Source of the DNA: Methanobacterium spitsbergense
GTDB taxonomy: Archaea > Methanobacteriota > Methanobacteria > Methanobacteriales > Methanobacteriaceae
Direction of reading: 5' to 3'
DNA length: 64,000 nt
Assembly: GCF_019931065.1 (NCBI RefSeq)
Contig: NZ_JAIOUQ010000017.1
Location: 85,424-149,423 of the forward strand
Under the pieces are notes generated by a model. It worked only from the letters and a program-made list of their open reading frames with translations. It was not told the origin of the DNA and did not search any database. This document shows positions 16,938 through 26,571 of the stretch, in pieces; position 1 is the stretch's first letter; the number at the start of each line of letters is the position of its first letter. Made by a program: the position numbers and the translations under genes.

Positions 16938-18977
16938 TTAGAAATTTGATGTTGCCTCATTATATATACTGCTCACTATGGCTGCTATATCCCCATTTTG
17001 CTGATATAAATAGTGATATCCATTCGATAACAATAAATCCGCAGGGTAATATATTCCATCTAATTCTTGTAACTTAGTAGGATCTATTATTCCATTTACA
17101 TATCCTGCTCCTGGATCAAAGTTTCCATCATTATTAGAATCATTATAAGAAGGGAATGATGATTTATCTATGGTTGTACCATATAGGGGTGTAAATTTAT
17201 CGTCGTATGCTCTTCGTAAAAATGTAACATTGGCAATATCTATGTTTGTATATGTCCAAATAGAAAATACACTCCTGTTCCCTTTATAATACTTGTAAGA
17301 ATCTTGTGTCATCTCCCATATTGTACCTGCACAAACTCCACCGTATATATCGACAACTAGAGCATTCTGTGGTATTGTAATATCTTTAAGAATTTGGTAA
17401 TGAGAATTTGCTCCCCAACCATAATTCATGGCATATAATCCCATAGCTTTTAAACCAGAAACTATTCTATCCATTTTAGCATTATCAACATCTTCATCAT
17501 AGATCCAATCACTTGTAAGGTAAATTGGTCTGCTATTTATGCTATTTATTATTTGAATTTTAGTAGTGCTGTATTTGTAATTGTTGGATTCATTGGATTC
17601 ACTTACAATTTTGGAGCTGTCTGCGTATACATCTATATAATAGCTGGAGCTGGTTATATTAAGGGGTATTGATAATTTGGTGTTCTGGCTGTTGCTTGCT
17701 CCTGCAGCTAGTGAACTTATGTATCTTTGTCCAATATAGATAGATGAATTATTTATTAGATAATAGTTTATGTAAAATCCACCAGTAGCTGTATTACCTT
17801 GGTTTTTAACTGTGTTTGGCACTATTATTGTATTCCCTTTTACTCCTGTTGTAGGGGCTGTGACTTGGGTGACTGTTAAATCCTTTATTTTGGTGTTAAT
17901 TTTTAATCCTTGTGTTGCTATGATCTTCTGAAATTCTGCTATGAGTATTCTTTTTGTACCGAAACTCACGTAGCTCGGTAACCGTAAATTGGTGTTGAAG
18001 AAGGTCTGTGCTCTTGAAAGCCCATCTTTCATTTGAGCTAATGTAATAGGGGATATTGTAAAACTGGTTGTGTAGTAGGAATTACCCTTTCCTGCAGAGT
18101 CCTTTATACTGCCTGAATTTAATATAAGATTATATTTAACCCCAGTTGGTAATGCAGTTGATGGAACAATGCTGAGTGTTCGGTAATTTATACTTTTTTT
18201 TGTAGAAATTGTTGTTCCTGCACTGTTTTTAAGTGTTATTGACAGAGTTCCAGCTTTTATAGGCTCGTTAAAATAAACATTAATTGTTTGACTTTTTAAT
18301 ATAACTGAATTATTCACAGGATTTACAGATGTTACCTTAGGTGCTGTGTTAGAAGTAACATTTATAGTAGTTGTTTTTATTTTTAAACCCTGTGTTGCTA
18401 TGATCTTCTTAAAAGTGGTTATAGCTATCTTTTTAGAACCATAACTCACATAGGTTGGAAGTCTATGGTTAATATTATAGAAGGTCTGTGCTCTTGAAAC
18501 CCCATCTTTCATTTGAGCTAATGTTATTGGGGATACTGTAAAACTGGTTGTGTAGTAGGAATTACCCTTTCCTGCAGAGTCCTTTATACTGCCTGAATTT
18601 AATATAAGATTATATTTAACCCCAGTTGGTAATGCAGTTGATGGAACAATGCTGAGTGTTCGGTAATTTATACTTTTTTTTGTAGAAATTGTTGTTCCTG
18701 CACTGTTTTTAAGTGTTATTGACAGAGTTCCAGCTTTTATAGGCTCGTTAAAATAAACATTAATTGTTTGACTTTTTAATATAACTGAATTATTCACAGG
18801 ATTTACTGATGTTACCTTAGGTGCTGTGTTAGAAGTAACATTTGCAGCTGTAATTGTACTTAAATTTAAAACCACTACTAATCCAACTAGTAGTAATAAT
18901 GATAATGCCAATTTTCTATTTAATTTTTTATTAATAATACTCGCCCCATATTTCTTAACGATAAATATTATTTTCAT
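16938..18977 (-). CDS. secreted wall-binding protein with duplicated Big_5+PMBR units, CARDB and unknown C-terminal domain
   Basis: The 679-residue protein (from ATG 18977) has a signal peptide, then two Big_5 plus pseudomurein-binding units (about 50-195 and 205-355), a CARDB domain (about 360-460) and a 215-residue C-terminal domain. Motifs in that last domain are GWGANSHYQIL, NALVVDIYGGVCAGTIWEM and FLRRAYDDKF, shared with the gene at 11399 but not with the paralog at 15077. The two units are direct DNA repeats 480 bp apart, with about 270 bp identical. The function is probably binding or modifying pseudomurein; the last domain might be catalytic. Confidence 0.84.
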   Translation of the reverse strand: MKIIFIVKKYGASIINKKLNRKLALSLLLLVGLVVVLNLSTITAANVTSNTAPKVTSVNPVNNSVILKSQTINVYFNEPIKAGTLSITLKNSAGTTISTKKSINYRTLSIVPSTALPTGVKYNLILNSGSIKDSAGKGNSYYTTSFTVSPITLAQMKDGVSRAQTFYNINHRLPTYVSYGSKKIAITTFKKIIATQGLKIKTTTINVTSNTAPKVTSVNPVNNSVILKSQTINVYFNEPIKAGTLSITLKNSAGTTISTKKSINYRTLSIVPSTALPTGVKYNLILNSGSIKDSAGKGNSYYTTSFTISPITLAQMKDGLSRAQTFFNTNLRLPSYVSFGTKRILIAEFQKIIATQGLKINTKIKDLTVTQVTAPTTGVKGNTIIVPNTVKNQGNTATGGFYINYYLINNSSIYIGQRYISSLAAGASNSQNTKLSIPLNITSSSYYIDVYADSSKIVSESNESNNYKYSTTKIQIINSINSRPIYLTSDWIYDEDVDNAKMDRIVSGLKAMGLYAMNYGWGANSHYQILKDITIPQNALVVDIYGGVCAGTIWEMTQDSYKYYKGNRSVFSIWTYTNIDIANVTFLRRAYDDKFTPLYGTTIDKSSFPSYNDSNNDGNFDPGAGYVNGIIDPTKLQELDGIYYPADLLLSNGYHYLYQQNGDIAAIVSSIYNEATSNF
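18002..18845. repeat. 480-bp period direct repeat within a surface protein gene
   Basis: 18002-18365 and 18482-18845 are nearly identical, with no differences seen between about 18057-18325 and 18537-18805. Each unit encodes the Big_5 domain and the start of a pseudomurein-binding repeat. Confidence 0.85.
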
Positions 18978-19278
18978 AATTTTTAAGTTTAAATATACGA
19001 TAAATTCAGTTAAATTCATGAATATATATGAGTGTATACATTTTTTTGATTTTAATCTTTATGGTTTAATATATGTAGTTCATAAAAAAGAACATATGTG
19101 ATAATATCAATTTGTTGAGGGTTCGTCAATTAATATGGAATAAATATTAATGAGCCAAAAAATTGTGTATATGAATATAAAAAAACCAAAATTTTCTATT
19201 AATATTTGTCACATTAAAGTGGGTTATGAGTTTTAAAGTTATTTTATCTATCATTATCCTATTAAAAAAAACTGAATT
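18978..19278. other. intergenic region, about 300 bp
   Basis: A/T-rich DNA between the wall-binding protein and the sensor kinase. It probably carries the promoter of the former. No gene was seen. Confidence 0.35.
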
Positions 19279-22200
19279 CTAATTATTTTTAAATTTTATC
19301 TTATATTTTGTACCATTATTATTTTTTAATTCTATTTTACCATTCATTTCATAAACCAATGTTTTTACAAGCTGTAAACCAAGGGTATATGTATTTTGAA
19401 AGTCTAATATTTCAGGTAGTCCAATTCCATCATCTGTAATGATCATTTCAATACATTCATCTTTAGGATACATCTCAATTTGTATCATACCATCTTTTCC
19501 ATTAGGAAAAGCGTGTTTTAGACTGTTTAAAATCAGTTCATTTATAATGAGGCCGCATGACGTTGCTGTATCTATATCAAGGAAAACATTTTTAATTTGA
19601 ATATTTTTAGATATTCTATTTAGATCAACTTCATGGGAGATGAATAGATCATCAATTAAACTTTTAACATATTCTGAAAAGTTTATTTTATCTTGACCAT
19701 ATGATTCCAGGAGTTTTTCATGGATTAATGTAACGGATTTTATATGGTTTTGGCTCTCTCCAAAACTTTTAACCATCTGATCCCTGATGTAATCCGATTG
19801 AAGGCTGGTTAAACTAGATATTCTTTGCATATTCTTAGTAGTATGTATGTGAACATCTTTCAATATCAATTCTTTTTCTTTTAATAGATTGCTTATTTCA
19901 TTATTTTTAAATTTGAGTTCAGTTATTCCTGATTCCAATTTTTTAATAGATTTAAGATGTTTAGCTTGTTTTTCATTTAGTTGTTTTTGTAGTGTGTCCT
20001 TTGTTATACTGAATTGGTTTTCTAATTCTGTTCTCTTGGCAATTTCTTTATCCATATCTAGATTAACCCTTTTTAATGTTGATTTTTTAGTTTCAAGTTT
20101 TTTTTGAAGTTCTTCCTTCTGTTGATTAATGGATTCTTCAGTTTTGATGTGTTTGTTTATCTCCAATCTCATGTCTTTACGTGTACTTGTAAGTTCACTG
20201 GTAACTTCATCGAAGTTTATCTCGAGTATATGATATTTCTTGTTAAGATCTTCTTCTATTTTCATACGTGCTGTTAATTCGTTTTGCAGTTTTTCGATTT
20301 CTGTCTCAAATTTAATTCTTGTATCTTCAAGTTCATTTTCAAGTTTTTCTATTGTTTGATCTAGTTGATATTCTGTGATTTGGTGTTCTTCTGTAATAGT
20401 TTTCAGATCTTTTTGGGTCTTTGAAAGTTCTAAGGATGTTTCCTTAACCTTTTCTTCAAGCTCATTAGATAAATCCTTTAAATCCTTTTCATTGTTCTTT
20501 ATCTTAGTTAATTCATCTTTTAAAGATTTTTCTGTCTTCATATAAAGTTGTTTTTTGTCTTTGATTTCATTTTCAAGCAGTTTTATATTTCTGTATAATT
20601 CATCTTCCAGATTCTTCTGATCTGTGATTTCATGGCTAACTGATTGGAGTTCTTTTATATTTTCTTTATCAAATATTGCTTTTGTAACAAATCTCCACCA
20701 ATGTATATTTCCATCTGACATTTTAATTGGACTTTCAAGAATTTTTATGGGATTAATCTTATCAAAAGAGGTTATATATTCCTTCATTTTTTCTTGTTCT
20801 TCTTCTGGAGTTGAATATATAAAACTACCAACATCATCATTTGCAAAGTATGATTTGTAGGATTTGTTGGCATATGTCAATGTTCCTTCGGGATCAAAAC
20901 GACATACCGGTTCTGTTAGATCTTCAACTACTATTCGGTATTGTTCTTCTCGTTTCTTAAGTTCATCTTCATTAAATCTACTTTCTGTAACATCTTTTAG
21001 AATAATTGAAAGCCCATTATCCATGGAATTGATATTTAATTCGAAAAAACGGTTTTGATCATCATTATGGAGTTCAAATACAGATATTGCCGATTTTTTG
21101 TTATTTATGGAATTTTTAACAGATCCCTCAATATCTTTAAGATTTTTAAAATTGGGCAGAATTTCCCATACAGATTTTTCATAAGTTTCATTAAGAGGTA
21201 TGCCTATTAATTTTTCATATTCCTTGTTGGAGTATATACATTTTAAATTTTCATCTAATGCAATAAATGGATATTTTATACTGCCAAGAATGCCTTTATA
21301 CAGTTCTTTACTTATTTCAAGAGATTCTTCTATGGTTTTATGTTTAGTGATATCTTGGAATTGGAGAAGATATGAGTCTATAGTGATGTTATCATAGAAC
21401 TTGAGTGGTTTAAAAATAATCTCTAAATTAAGATTATCAGATTTAGTTGTTTTATAGGATTTAAATGATTTAAAATCTTTAAAATTAAATTCTATTTCAG
21501 ATTTAACAGTTTTTCCTTCTTGAAGTAATTTTTTTTCATTTTTGTTAAGTCTGAAGTCTTTGAATAGGTTGAAATCGATTAGTTGGGAGATGGTTTCTAC
21601 ACCGAATAGTTCAAGTGCTGCAATATTTGCATCTATTATCTGCCCTTCAATATTGTATATCTCAATTCCTAATGGAAAATGTGAATAAACAGTTTTAAAC
21701 CGATGTTCACTTTCAAAGAGGGATTTTTCTTCTAGAACTCGTTCACTTATGTCATTAAAAACTAATGTCAATCCTAAGAATTCTCCCTCATTTAGGATTG
21801 GTGATGCATTATATTCTATAGGAATTACCATTCCTTCACTGTGCGATAAATAAACTTCTTCCTTTATTCCATTAAATATTCCTTCATTTATAATATCTTT
21901 AATTAGATTTGAATCAGACAATTCAGTTTTCTTTCCATTAGGAATTTCTTGATTTCCATATTTGAAGTCTTTAAACTCCATATATGAGTTTCCTTTTTTG
22001 ATCCTAAAAACATCATTGAGTTTCTTGTAGTTTGCTTCTTCAGTTTTGAGCCTTATAATTTTTTGAGCAGCTTCATTCAGGAACCTTACACAACCATCTT
22101 TGTCTGTTACTATTACTCCAAAAGCTCCATTCATCTTTTTGTCTATCCATTCCCCAGATTCAATTATTTTATTTTCTAATTTCTTATTCTTTATAGCTTT

Positions 22201-22551
22201 TTCAATACTTTCGCGGAGTAATTTTTCTTGGAATGGTTTCAAAATGTATTTAAAGGGTTTTGTAATATTAGCGCGTTTAATTGTTTCTTTATCATTGTAA
22301 GATGTGAGATAAATTATTGGTATGTCCAAATATTTCTTTATTTCTGTGACAGCGTCTACTCCATCACCATCACCTTTTAAAACTATGTCCATTAAAATAA
22401 GATCGGGTTTAATTTCCTTAGCCTTTTGTACAGCCTCTTTTTTGGAAAAAGCAAATGTAGGGACGTCATATCCCCAGAACCTTAGTTGTCGCTGTAGTCC
22501 CATAGCTGTAATGCCCTCATCCTCAACAACTAAAATCGTTTCGGCAGACAA
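19279..22551 (-). CDS. hybrid sensor histidine kinase: receiver, multiple PAS, coiled coil, HisKA_2-type kinase
   Basis: The 1090-residue cytoplasmic protein has no membrane helix. The N-terminal receiver (1-120) has the acidic pair E10/D11, phospho-acceptor D55 (LILMDIVLKG) and K105. Four or so PAS domains follow (about 130-680), then a long coiled coil (about 680-885). The kinase at the C-terminus has LKDVHIHTTKNMQRISSL (about 897-914) as H-box, GLIINELILNSLKHAFPNG as N-box, and DDGIGLPE and TLGLQLVK as G-boxes. The H-box lacks the usual HHRVKNN spelling. The start is TTG with GGAG upstream. The signal and partner are unknown; a KaiC relic and a second kinase relic lie within 12 kb. Confidence 0.9.
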   Translation of the reverse strand: MSAETILVVEDEGITAMGLQRQLRFWGYDVPTFAFSKKEAVQKAKEIKPDLILMDIVLKGDGDGVDAVTEIKKYLDIPIIYLTSYNDKETIKRANITKPFKYILKPFQEKLLRESIEKAIKNKKLENKIIESGEWIDKKMNGAFGVIVTDKDGCVRFLNEAAQKIIRLKTEEANYKKLNDVFRIKKGNSYMEFKDFKYGNQEIPNGKKTELSDSNLIKDIINEGIFNGIKEEVYLSHSEGMVIPIEYNASPILNEGEFLGLTLVFNDISERVLEEKSLFESEHRFKTVYSHFPLGIEIYNIEGQIIDANIAALELFGVETISQLIDFNLFKDFRLNKNEKKLLQEGKTVKSEIEFNFKDFKSFKSYKTTKSDNLNLEIIFKPLKFYDNITIDSYLLQFQDITKHKTIEESLEISKELYKGILGSIKYPFIALDENLKCIYSNKEYEKLIGIPLNETYEKSVWEILPNFKNLKDIEGSVKNSINNKKSAISVFELHNDDQNRFFELNINSMDNGLSIILKDVTESRFNEDELKKREEQYRIVVEDLTEPVCRFDPEGTLTYANKSYKSYFANDDVGSFIYSTPEEEQEKMKEYITSFDKINPIKILESPIKMSDGNIHWWRFVTKAIFDKENIKELQSVSHEITDQKNLEDELYRNIKLLENEIKDKKQLYMKTEKSLKDELTKIKNNEKDLKDLSNELEEKVKETSLELSKTQKDLKTITEEHQITEYQLDQTIEKLENELEDTRIKFETEIEKLQNELTARMKIEEDLNKKYHILEINFDEVTSELTSTRKDMRLEINKHIKTEESINQQKEELQKKLETKKSTLKRVNLDMDKEIAKRTELENQFSITKDTLQKQLNEKQAKHLKSIKKLESGITELKFKNNEISNLLKEKELILKDVHIHTTKNMQRISSLTSLQSDYIRDQMVKSFGESQNHIKSVTLIHEKLLESYGQDKINFSEYVKSLIDDLFISHEVDLNRISKNIQIKNVFLDIDTATSCGLIINELILNSLKHAFPNGKDGMIQIEMYPKDECIEMIITDDGIGLPEILDFQNTYTLGLQLVKTLVYEMNGKIELKNNNGTKYKIKFKNN

Positions 22552-23065
22552 AAAAACTCAACTCCAATGTAAATTTTGTTTCGAGTTTATTATTACAAAT
22601 GTATCTACTCAGCCCCAATTTGAAGATAAAAATTTTATAAATTCACAATACTAACTGTTATATCACAATATATTTTTAATTAGATATATAATTGTTCATA
22701 TATTCCCAACATAATAGTAAATTTGTGAATTATATAACAATGAATGGAAAAATAAATTAACTTCAGAAAATTGTACAATTCCATTGTTAAAAATTTTTTT
22801 TAAGACTCTATAAATTAATAAACTATACTTGTATTCCAAAAATTTAATAAACTATGAACTGCTTTCGGTAAAAATAAATGTATTCATGAGATTAATCTTA
22901 ATTTCAGGTAGCTAATCTAAATTAAAATTCACTACAACAAAAAAATGAATTAATACAATGAAAAAAAATATCTACTTTAAACCATAATCGTACAAAAAAA
23001 TAGAATTATCTCATTTAGAAACAAATGTAATTTAATCAAATAATTTGTATAGGTATTAAAAATAT
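22552..23065. other. intergenic region, about 510 bp
   Basis: A/T-rich. A TATA-like element on the minus strand (ATTTATAAAAT, 22630-22642) may serve the sensor kinase. A duplicated block shared with 24605 onward begins at 23033. No gene was seen. Confidence 0.4.
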
Positions 23066-23092
23066 TGTGAAATTATATATACTGTGAAATTA
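23066..23092 (+). promoter_or_regulatory. antitoxin promoter with paired operator repeats
   Basis: Two direct TGTGAAATTA repeats (23066-23075 and 23083-23092) flank and overlap the TATA box ATTATATATAC. This is a good arrangement for autorepression by the AbrB-type protein. The same array is present at 24638-24664. Confidence 0.5.
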
Positions 23093-23113
23093 CAATATAT
23101 TATGAGGGATATG

Positions 23114-23350
23114 ATGGTCACAGAAACAAAAATTTCAAAAGGATTCCAAACAGTAGTACCTTCGAAAATAAGAAAAATGTTTAATGTAGATCCTGGGGAT
23201 ATCGTAGAATGGAAAACTGATAAAAATAATAGAGTTGAAGTATTTTTCCGTAAAAAAATAACAATAAACGATGTTTTAGGTATGATCGATGGTCCTAAGA
23301 CTGATTCTGTAGAAATGAAGAAAAGGATTCAAAGGGGTGAAAAAATTTGA
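23114..23350 (+). CDS. AbrB/VapB-type antitoxin, copy 1 (orphan)
   Basis: The roughly 78-residue protein begins VTETKISKGFQTVVPSKIRKMF, the swapped-hairpin AbrB/SpoVT DNA-binding domain, with a helical tail that would neutralise a toxin. ATG 23114, just after ATG 23111, is chosen because GAGGG precedes it; longer in-frame starts fall inside the operator. It ends with ATTTGA overlapping the start of a truncated toxin. With the toxin broken, this copy can act only as a regulator or as extra antitoxin for copy 2, from which it differs by few residues (FNVDPGD against FKVGPGD; TDSVEM against TDAVEM). Confidence 0.82.
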   Translation: MVTETKISKGFQTVVPSKIRKMFNVDPGDIVEWKTDKNNRVEVFFRKKITINDVLGMIDGPKTDSVEMKKRIQRGEKI

Positions 23351-23376
23351 TATTTGCAGATTCATCTTTTTTATAG
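23347..23376 (+). pseudogene. truncated PIN-domain toxin start
   Basis: The frame reads MIFADSSFL then TAG. The intact toxin at 24919 has seven T residues where this copy has six, so one T was lost. Similarity to the intact gene ends immediately after, so only the first nine codons remain. Confidence 0.75.
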
Positions 23377-24057
23377 CAACTATTGCATCTTTATAATAAT
23401 TAAAAAATCGCAATGGACTAACGTTAACTGATTCTATTCAATCTATTGCTCAGTTTATTAAGTAATTAATTATAAAATTGTGGGTTAGCTTCATATCTAA
23501 ACTTGTTGCTATAGATTATTGATGTCTTATAACGTTTTTATTTAATGGATAGTGTTTATTCATAATTACCTTTATTTATTTGATATTAATCGTTACATCA
23601 TATCATTTAATTGAAGCATCTCTTGATTTAGATGATGGAAATTAATTAATGGCAGTTCCATTTTTATATTTACATTTGTTTATTTCAGAAGTAAAATCTG
23701 ATAGTTTTAGACACCTTATCCTGTGCAGATATATAATTAAAATTTAGTATAATTAATAATTTCAAATTTCCCAAAGTTTATTTAATGTGAGTGACATAAT
23801 TTATTTTATAGAACTAGTGAAAGATATACCATTTAATTGATTAATTTTAATGCATTATACCCGATTGATGTGAAGAATTATTCTTTAGATGATTATTTTC
23901 TTAAAATAGGCATTATTTGAATTTTTAAATTTTTCTGATGGAGAATATTTATATTCAAAAAAAATCTTGTTTTTTAAGTAAATCAAATATAACTTCATTA
24001 GTCAACTATAAATGTTAATACAAATGAATTGTCTCAAAAAAATTGGAAGTGTAATAT
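23377..24057. other. gene-free stretch, about 680 bp
   Basis: A/T-rich DNA with stops in all frames. It lies where the toxin of copy 1 was lost. The end of the stretch holds the leader of the TRAM gene. Nothing else was recognised. Confidence 0.4.
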
Positions 24058-24294
24058 ATGAGTATGTTTGGAAATTACGGAAATGATAATAGAAATGATG
24101 GAGGAAATGATGCGCCTATCAAAGAAGGTGGGGAATATGATGTTAAAATTGACGATACGGGTAGGGATGGAGACGGAATTGCTCGTGTAGATGGATTTGT
24201 AGTTTTTGTTTCAGGTGCCAAACTCGGTGACGAAGTAAAAATAAGGGTCAACTCCGTAAGAAGAAACTTTGGCTTTGCGGATATAGTAGAATAA
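24058..24294 (+). CDS. TRAM-domain RNA-binding protein
   Basis: The 78-residue protein has a Gly/Asn/Asp-rich head (residues 1-20) and then a single TRAM domain: [39 protein letters not shown]. Small single-TRAM proteins are abundant in methanogens and bind RNA, acting as cold-shock-like chaperones. GGAAGTG lies upstream of the ATG. It stands alone between the two toxin-antitoxin copies, so it is older housekeeping DNA split from its neighbours by the duplication. Confidence 0.9.
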   Translation: MSMFGNYGNDNRNDGGNDAPIKEGGEYDVKIDDTGRDGDGIARVDGFVVFVSGAKLGDEVKIRVNSVRRNFGFADIVE

Positions 24295-24604
24295 ATATCT
24301 AAAAATCTTTTTTCTATTTCATCAACAGATTTTAATTGCAAAATTAATTATTAATACATTAATATTTTTTTTGAAACATTAAAACTTGTATCCCATTTTA
24401 TTAGAGTAATTAATGAATTGTCTTGATGCTTCACCTATTAAATACTTTAAAGATTTAGCTAAAAGATTTCCATAATATGAAGCTACATATCAGTTTAATT
24501 CTATTTTCTATCACAATTATTAGAGAGACGATACTGTGATCAATTGGATCAGGACGCTAATGACTTTATAGGATTTGCAGTGGATGGGGCAAAACAATTT
24601 AATC
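24295..24604. other. intergenic region, about 310 bp
   Basis: An open end on the plus strand reads CDQLDQDANDFIGFAVDGAKQF before a stop at about 24620. It may be a C-terminal scrap of an unidentified gene. No complete gene was seen. Confidence 0.3.
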
Positions 24605-24948
24605 TAATCAAATAATTTGTATAGGTATTAAAAATATTGTGAAATTATATATACTGTGAAATTACAATATATTATGAGGGATATGATGGTCACAGAAACA
24701 AAAATTTCAAAAGGATTCCAAACAGTAGTACCTTCGAAAATAAGAAAAATGTTTAAAGTAGGTCCTGGGGATATCGTAGAATGGAAAACTGATAAAAATA
24801 ATAGAGTTGAAGTTTTTTTCCGTAAAAAAATAACTATAAACGATGTTTTAGGTATGATCGATGGTCCTAAAACTGATGCTGTAGAAATGAAGAAAAGAAT
24901 TCAAAGGGGTGAAAAAATTTGATATTTGCAGATTCATCTTTTTTTATA
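24605..24948 (+). repeat. second copy of the 344-bp duplication
   Basis: This partner of 23033-23376 includes the same operator and promoter array at 24638-24664. It is the copy with an intact toxin downstream. Confidence 0.85.
24686..24922 (+). CDS. vapB: AbrB/VapB-type antitoxin, copy 2
   Basis: This is a near-identical twin of the protein at 23114, with the AbrB fold from TETKISKGFQTVVPSKIRK and a charged C-terminal tail. It overlaps the PIN toxin start by 4 nt, the usual coupling for VapBC pairs. It should bind both its own operator (TGTGAAATTA repeats around the TATA box) and the toxin. The start is chosen by the GAGGG ribosome binding site, as for copy 1. Confidence 0.86.
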   Translation: MVTETKISKGFQTVVPSKIRKMFKVGPGDIVEWKTDKNNRVEVFFRKKITINDVLGMIDGPKTDAVEMKKRIQRGEKI

Positions 24949-25308
24949 GCCCTTATAAATAAAAAAGACCAATGGCATAAGGATATTCCTAAAGTATTAT
25001 CTAAAATTGATAAAGTGAAAAAAATAACATCTATTCTTGTACTTTCTGAAACAGTAACCCTGGTAGGAAGTTTAAGCGGAGGCAAAGCAGGTGTTTTGAT
25101 ATATGAATACATCATAGATAACTACGAAGTTGTTTATATAGATAAAACCTTAAGTAACAATGCTATGGAAAAATTCCTTCAATATGATGGTACATTGTCT
25201 TTAGCTGATTGTGTGTCCCTAGAAATCATTGAAATGCATCAAGTTAATAGTATAGTTTCTTTTGATTCTGATTTCGATAAAGTTAAAAATCTCAACCGAA
25301 TCCATTAA
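24919..25308 (+). CDS. vapC: PIN-domain ribonuclease toxin (VapC)
   Basis: The 129-residue PIN protein cuts RNA when free of its antitoxin. The acidic site is complete: D5 (MIFADSS), E44 (LSETVTL), D97 (LADCVSLEI) and D116 (SFDSDFD). It starts at TTG within the antitoxin's last codons, with GGGGTGA at 24907-24913 as ribosome binding site. The target RNA is unknown. It is the only intact toxin of three related loci in this window. Confidence 0.88.
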   Translation: MIFADSSFFIALINKKDQWHKDIPKVLSKIDKVKKITSILVLSETVTLVGSLSGGKAGVLIYEYIIDNYEVVYIDKTLSNNAMEKFLQYDGTLSLADCVSLEIIEMHQVNSIVSFDSDFDKVKNLNRIH

Positions 25309-25523
25309 TTTTCAATTATATTGTGTTCAACACGGCCTTATAACTAAATCTTGGAGTACAACCACATTCATTATGTAATGGGAGAATTATAAACTTCTTG
25401 TTCCATATCAAAAACAACAAACGCATCCCTATACATGCCGATAAATGCAATACACCCTAGTAACTATTTATTTAATTACTCGTTCTGTTCATTTAAGTGA
25501 ATATTATCATCTTGAATGTTTTT

Positions 25524-25652
25524 TTATACTTGATCATACCCATCGAGTTGTTCATTTATAGTCTTCTTTTCATTTTCTAAAGTTTCAAACATACGTGAGT
25601 ACCTGTTCAAAATCTTTTGATACAATATAACAACAGGTTTTAGGATTTTCAT
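25524..25652 (-). pseudogene. possible coiled-coil gene remnant
   Basis: A 42-codon frame from ATG reads MKILKPVVILYQKILNRYS, then FETLENEKKTINEQLDGYD, then stop. The frame resumes with KNIQDDNIHLNEQNE, so an interrupted coiled-coil protein end is likely. The rest of 25309-25760 holds nothing recognisable. Confidence 0.35.
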
Positions 25653-25760
25653 TCTCAGGACAACTTCAAGGATCCATCACTTTTTAATACTATTTTCCTT
25701 TGGAAACCTGGGATATATTCCATTTTTTTTAGGGCCGAGAATAACGCTTAATAAATCACC

Positions 25761-26098
25761 GTTTCATTTTGTGGTACTGTGATAGATACAATTTTCACCA
25801 GTAACAATGCAACTCAAGATGGTGGTGCTATCTGGAATGGTGATACTGATAATGTGCATTTCAACCGAATCGTTGGAAACACTGCAACTAATAATGGTGG
25901 AGCTATCTGGAATAATCAAGCAATAATAAACGCTACTTGTAACTGGTGGGGTTTTAACAGAGGACCTACAATTGGAAGTCTGTATGGCGTTCAAACTGAG
26001 GAGTACACTCCATGGCTGTATTTGACTTTCAAAGCAGTCCATTAAGTATTCCTGATGGATCGACTTCCACATTGACAGCTAGTTTCAATCAAGTCTTT
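25761..26098 (+). pseudogene. fragment of a beta-helix adhesin-like protein
   Basis: The frame reads FTSNNATQDGGAIWNG, FNRIVGNTATNNGGAIWNN, NATCNWWG and then PWLYLTF. After a one-base frameshift near 26030, SIPDGSTSTLTASFNQVFDKY follows. These are the repeat, CNWWG cap and following domain seen in the large adhesins at 33046 and 38651. No start, signal peptide or C-terminus remains. Confidence 0.75.
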
Positions 26099-26571
26099 GA
26101 TAAATACTGTTTTTATCGAGTAATTCATAGATTAAGCATGTGATTAGTATACTAATCAAAAACGGGAAAATATTAAAGTTGAATGAAGAATGGAAGTTGT
26201 AAGTGAATATTGGTCAGAAGATATGGAAATATTAATATTATCATAGTTGAATCTGAAGTTCCCAATCTTCCAAGGAGCAGTATTATACCAAGTTTTCCAA
26301 GAATTCCTGTTTTACCTAAACTCCCCAAATTACCTAAAGAGTTCATTCATCCCTTTTTTCCAACTCATAAAGCCATCATAGTTGTTGGTATACTTCCCAT
26401 AATTATTCAATCTTCCTAAGAATTTATTATTAATATTAATCACTGATTTTTCATCCTAAATTTAATATAAATACTTTTTACAATTTTTTAGAATAAATTA
26501 ATTATCGAAAACAAATAAATAAATCGGTATTATAAAAAGAAGAATTTTATTTTTTTTAGTACAATTGATCA
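26099..26571. other. gene-free stretch, about 470 bp
   Basis: A proline-rich plus-strand frame at 26210-26419 lacks a ribosome binding site and any family motif and is not accepted as a gene. Nothing else was recognised. Confidence 0.35.

Larger units (their letters stand above)
23033..23376 (+). repeat. first copy of a 344-bp duplication (toxin-antitoxin locus)
   Basis: 23033-23376 matches 24605-24948 at an offset of 1572 bp with only a few substitutions and one deleted T. It covers the promoter, the antitoxin gene and the first bases of the toxin gene. Confidence 0.85.

Noticed and set aside
26210..26419. Proline-rich 69-codon frame
   Set aside because: No ribosome binding site, no family signal and no conserved context.
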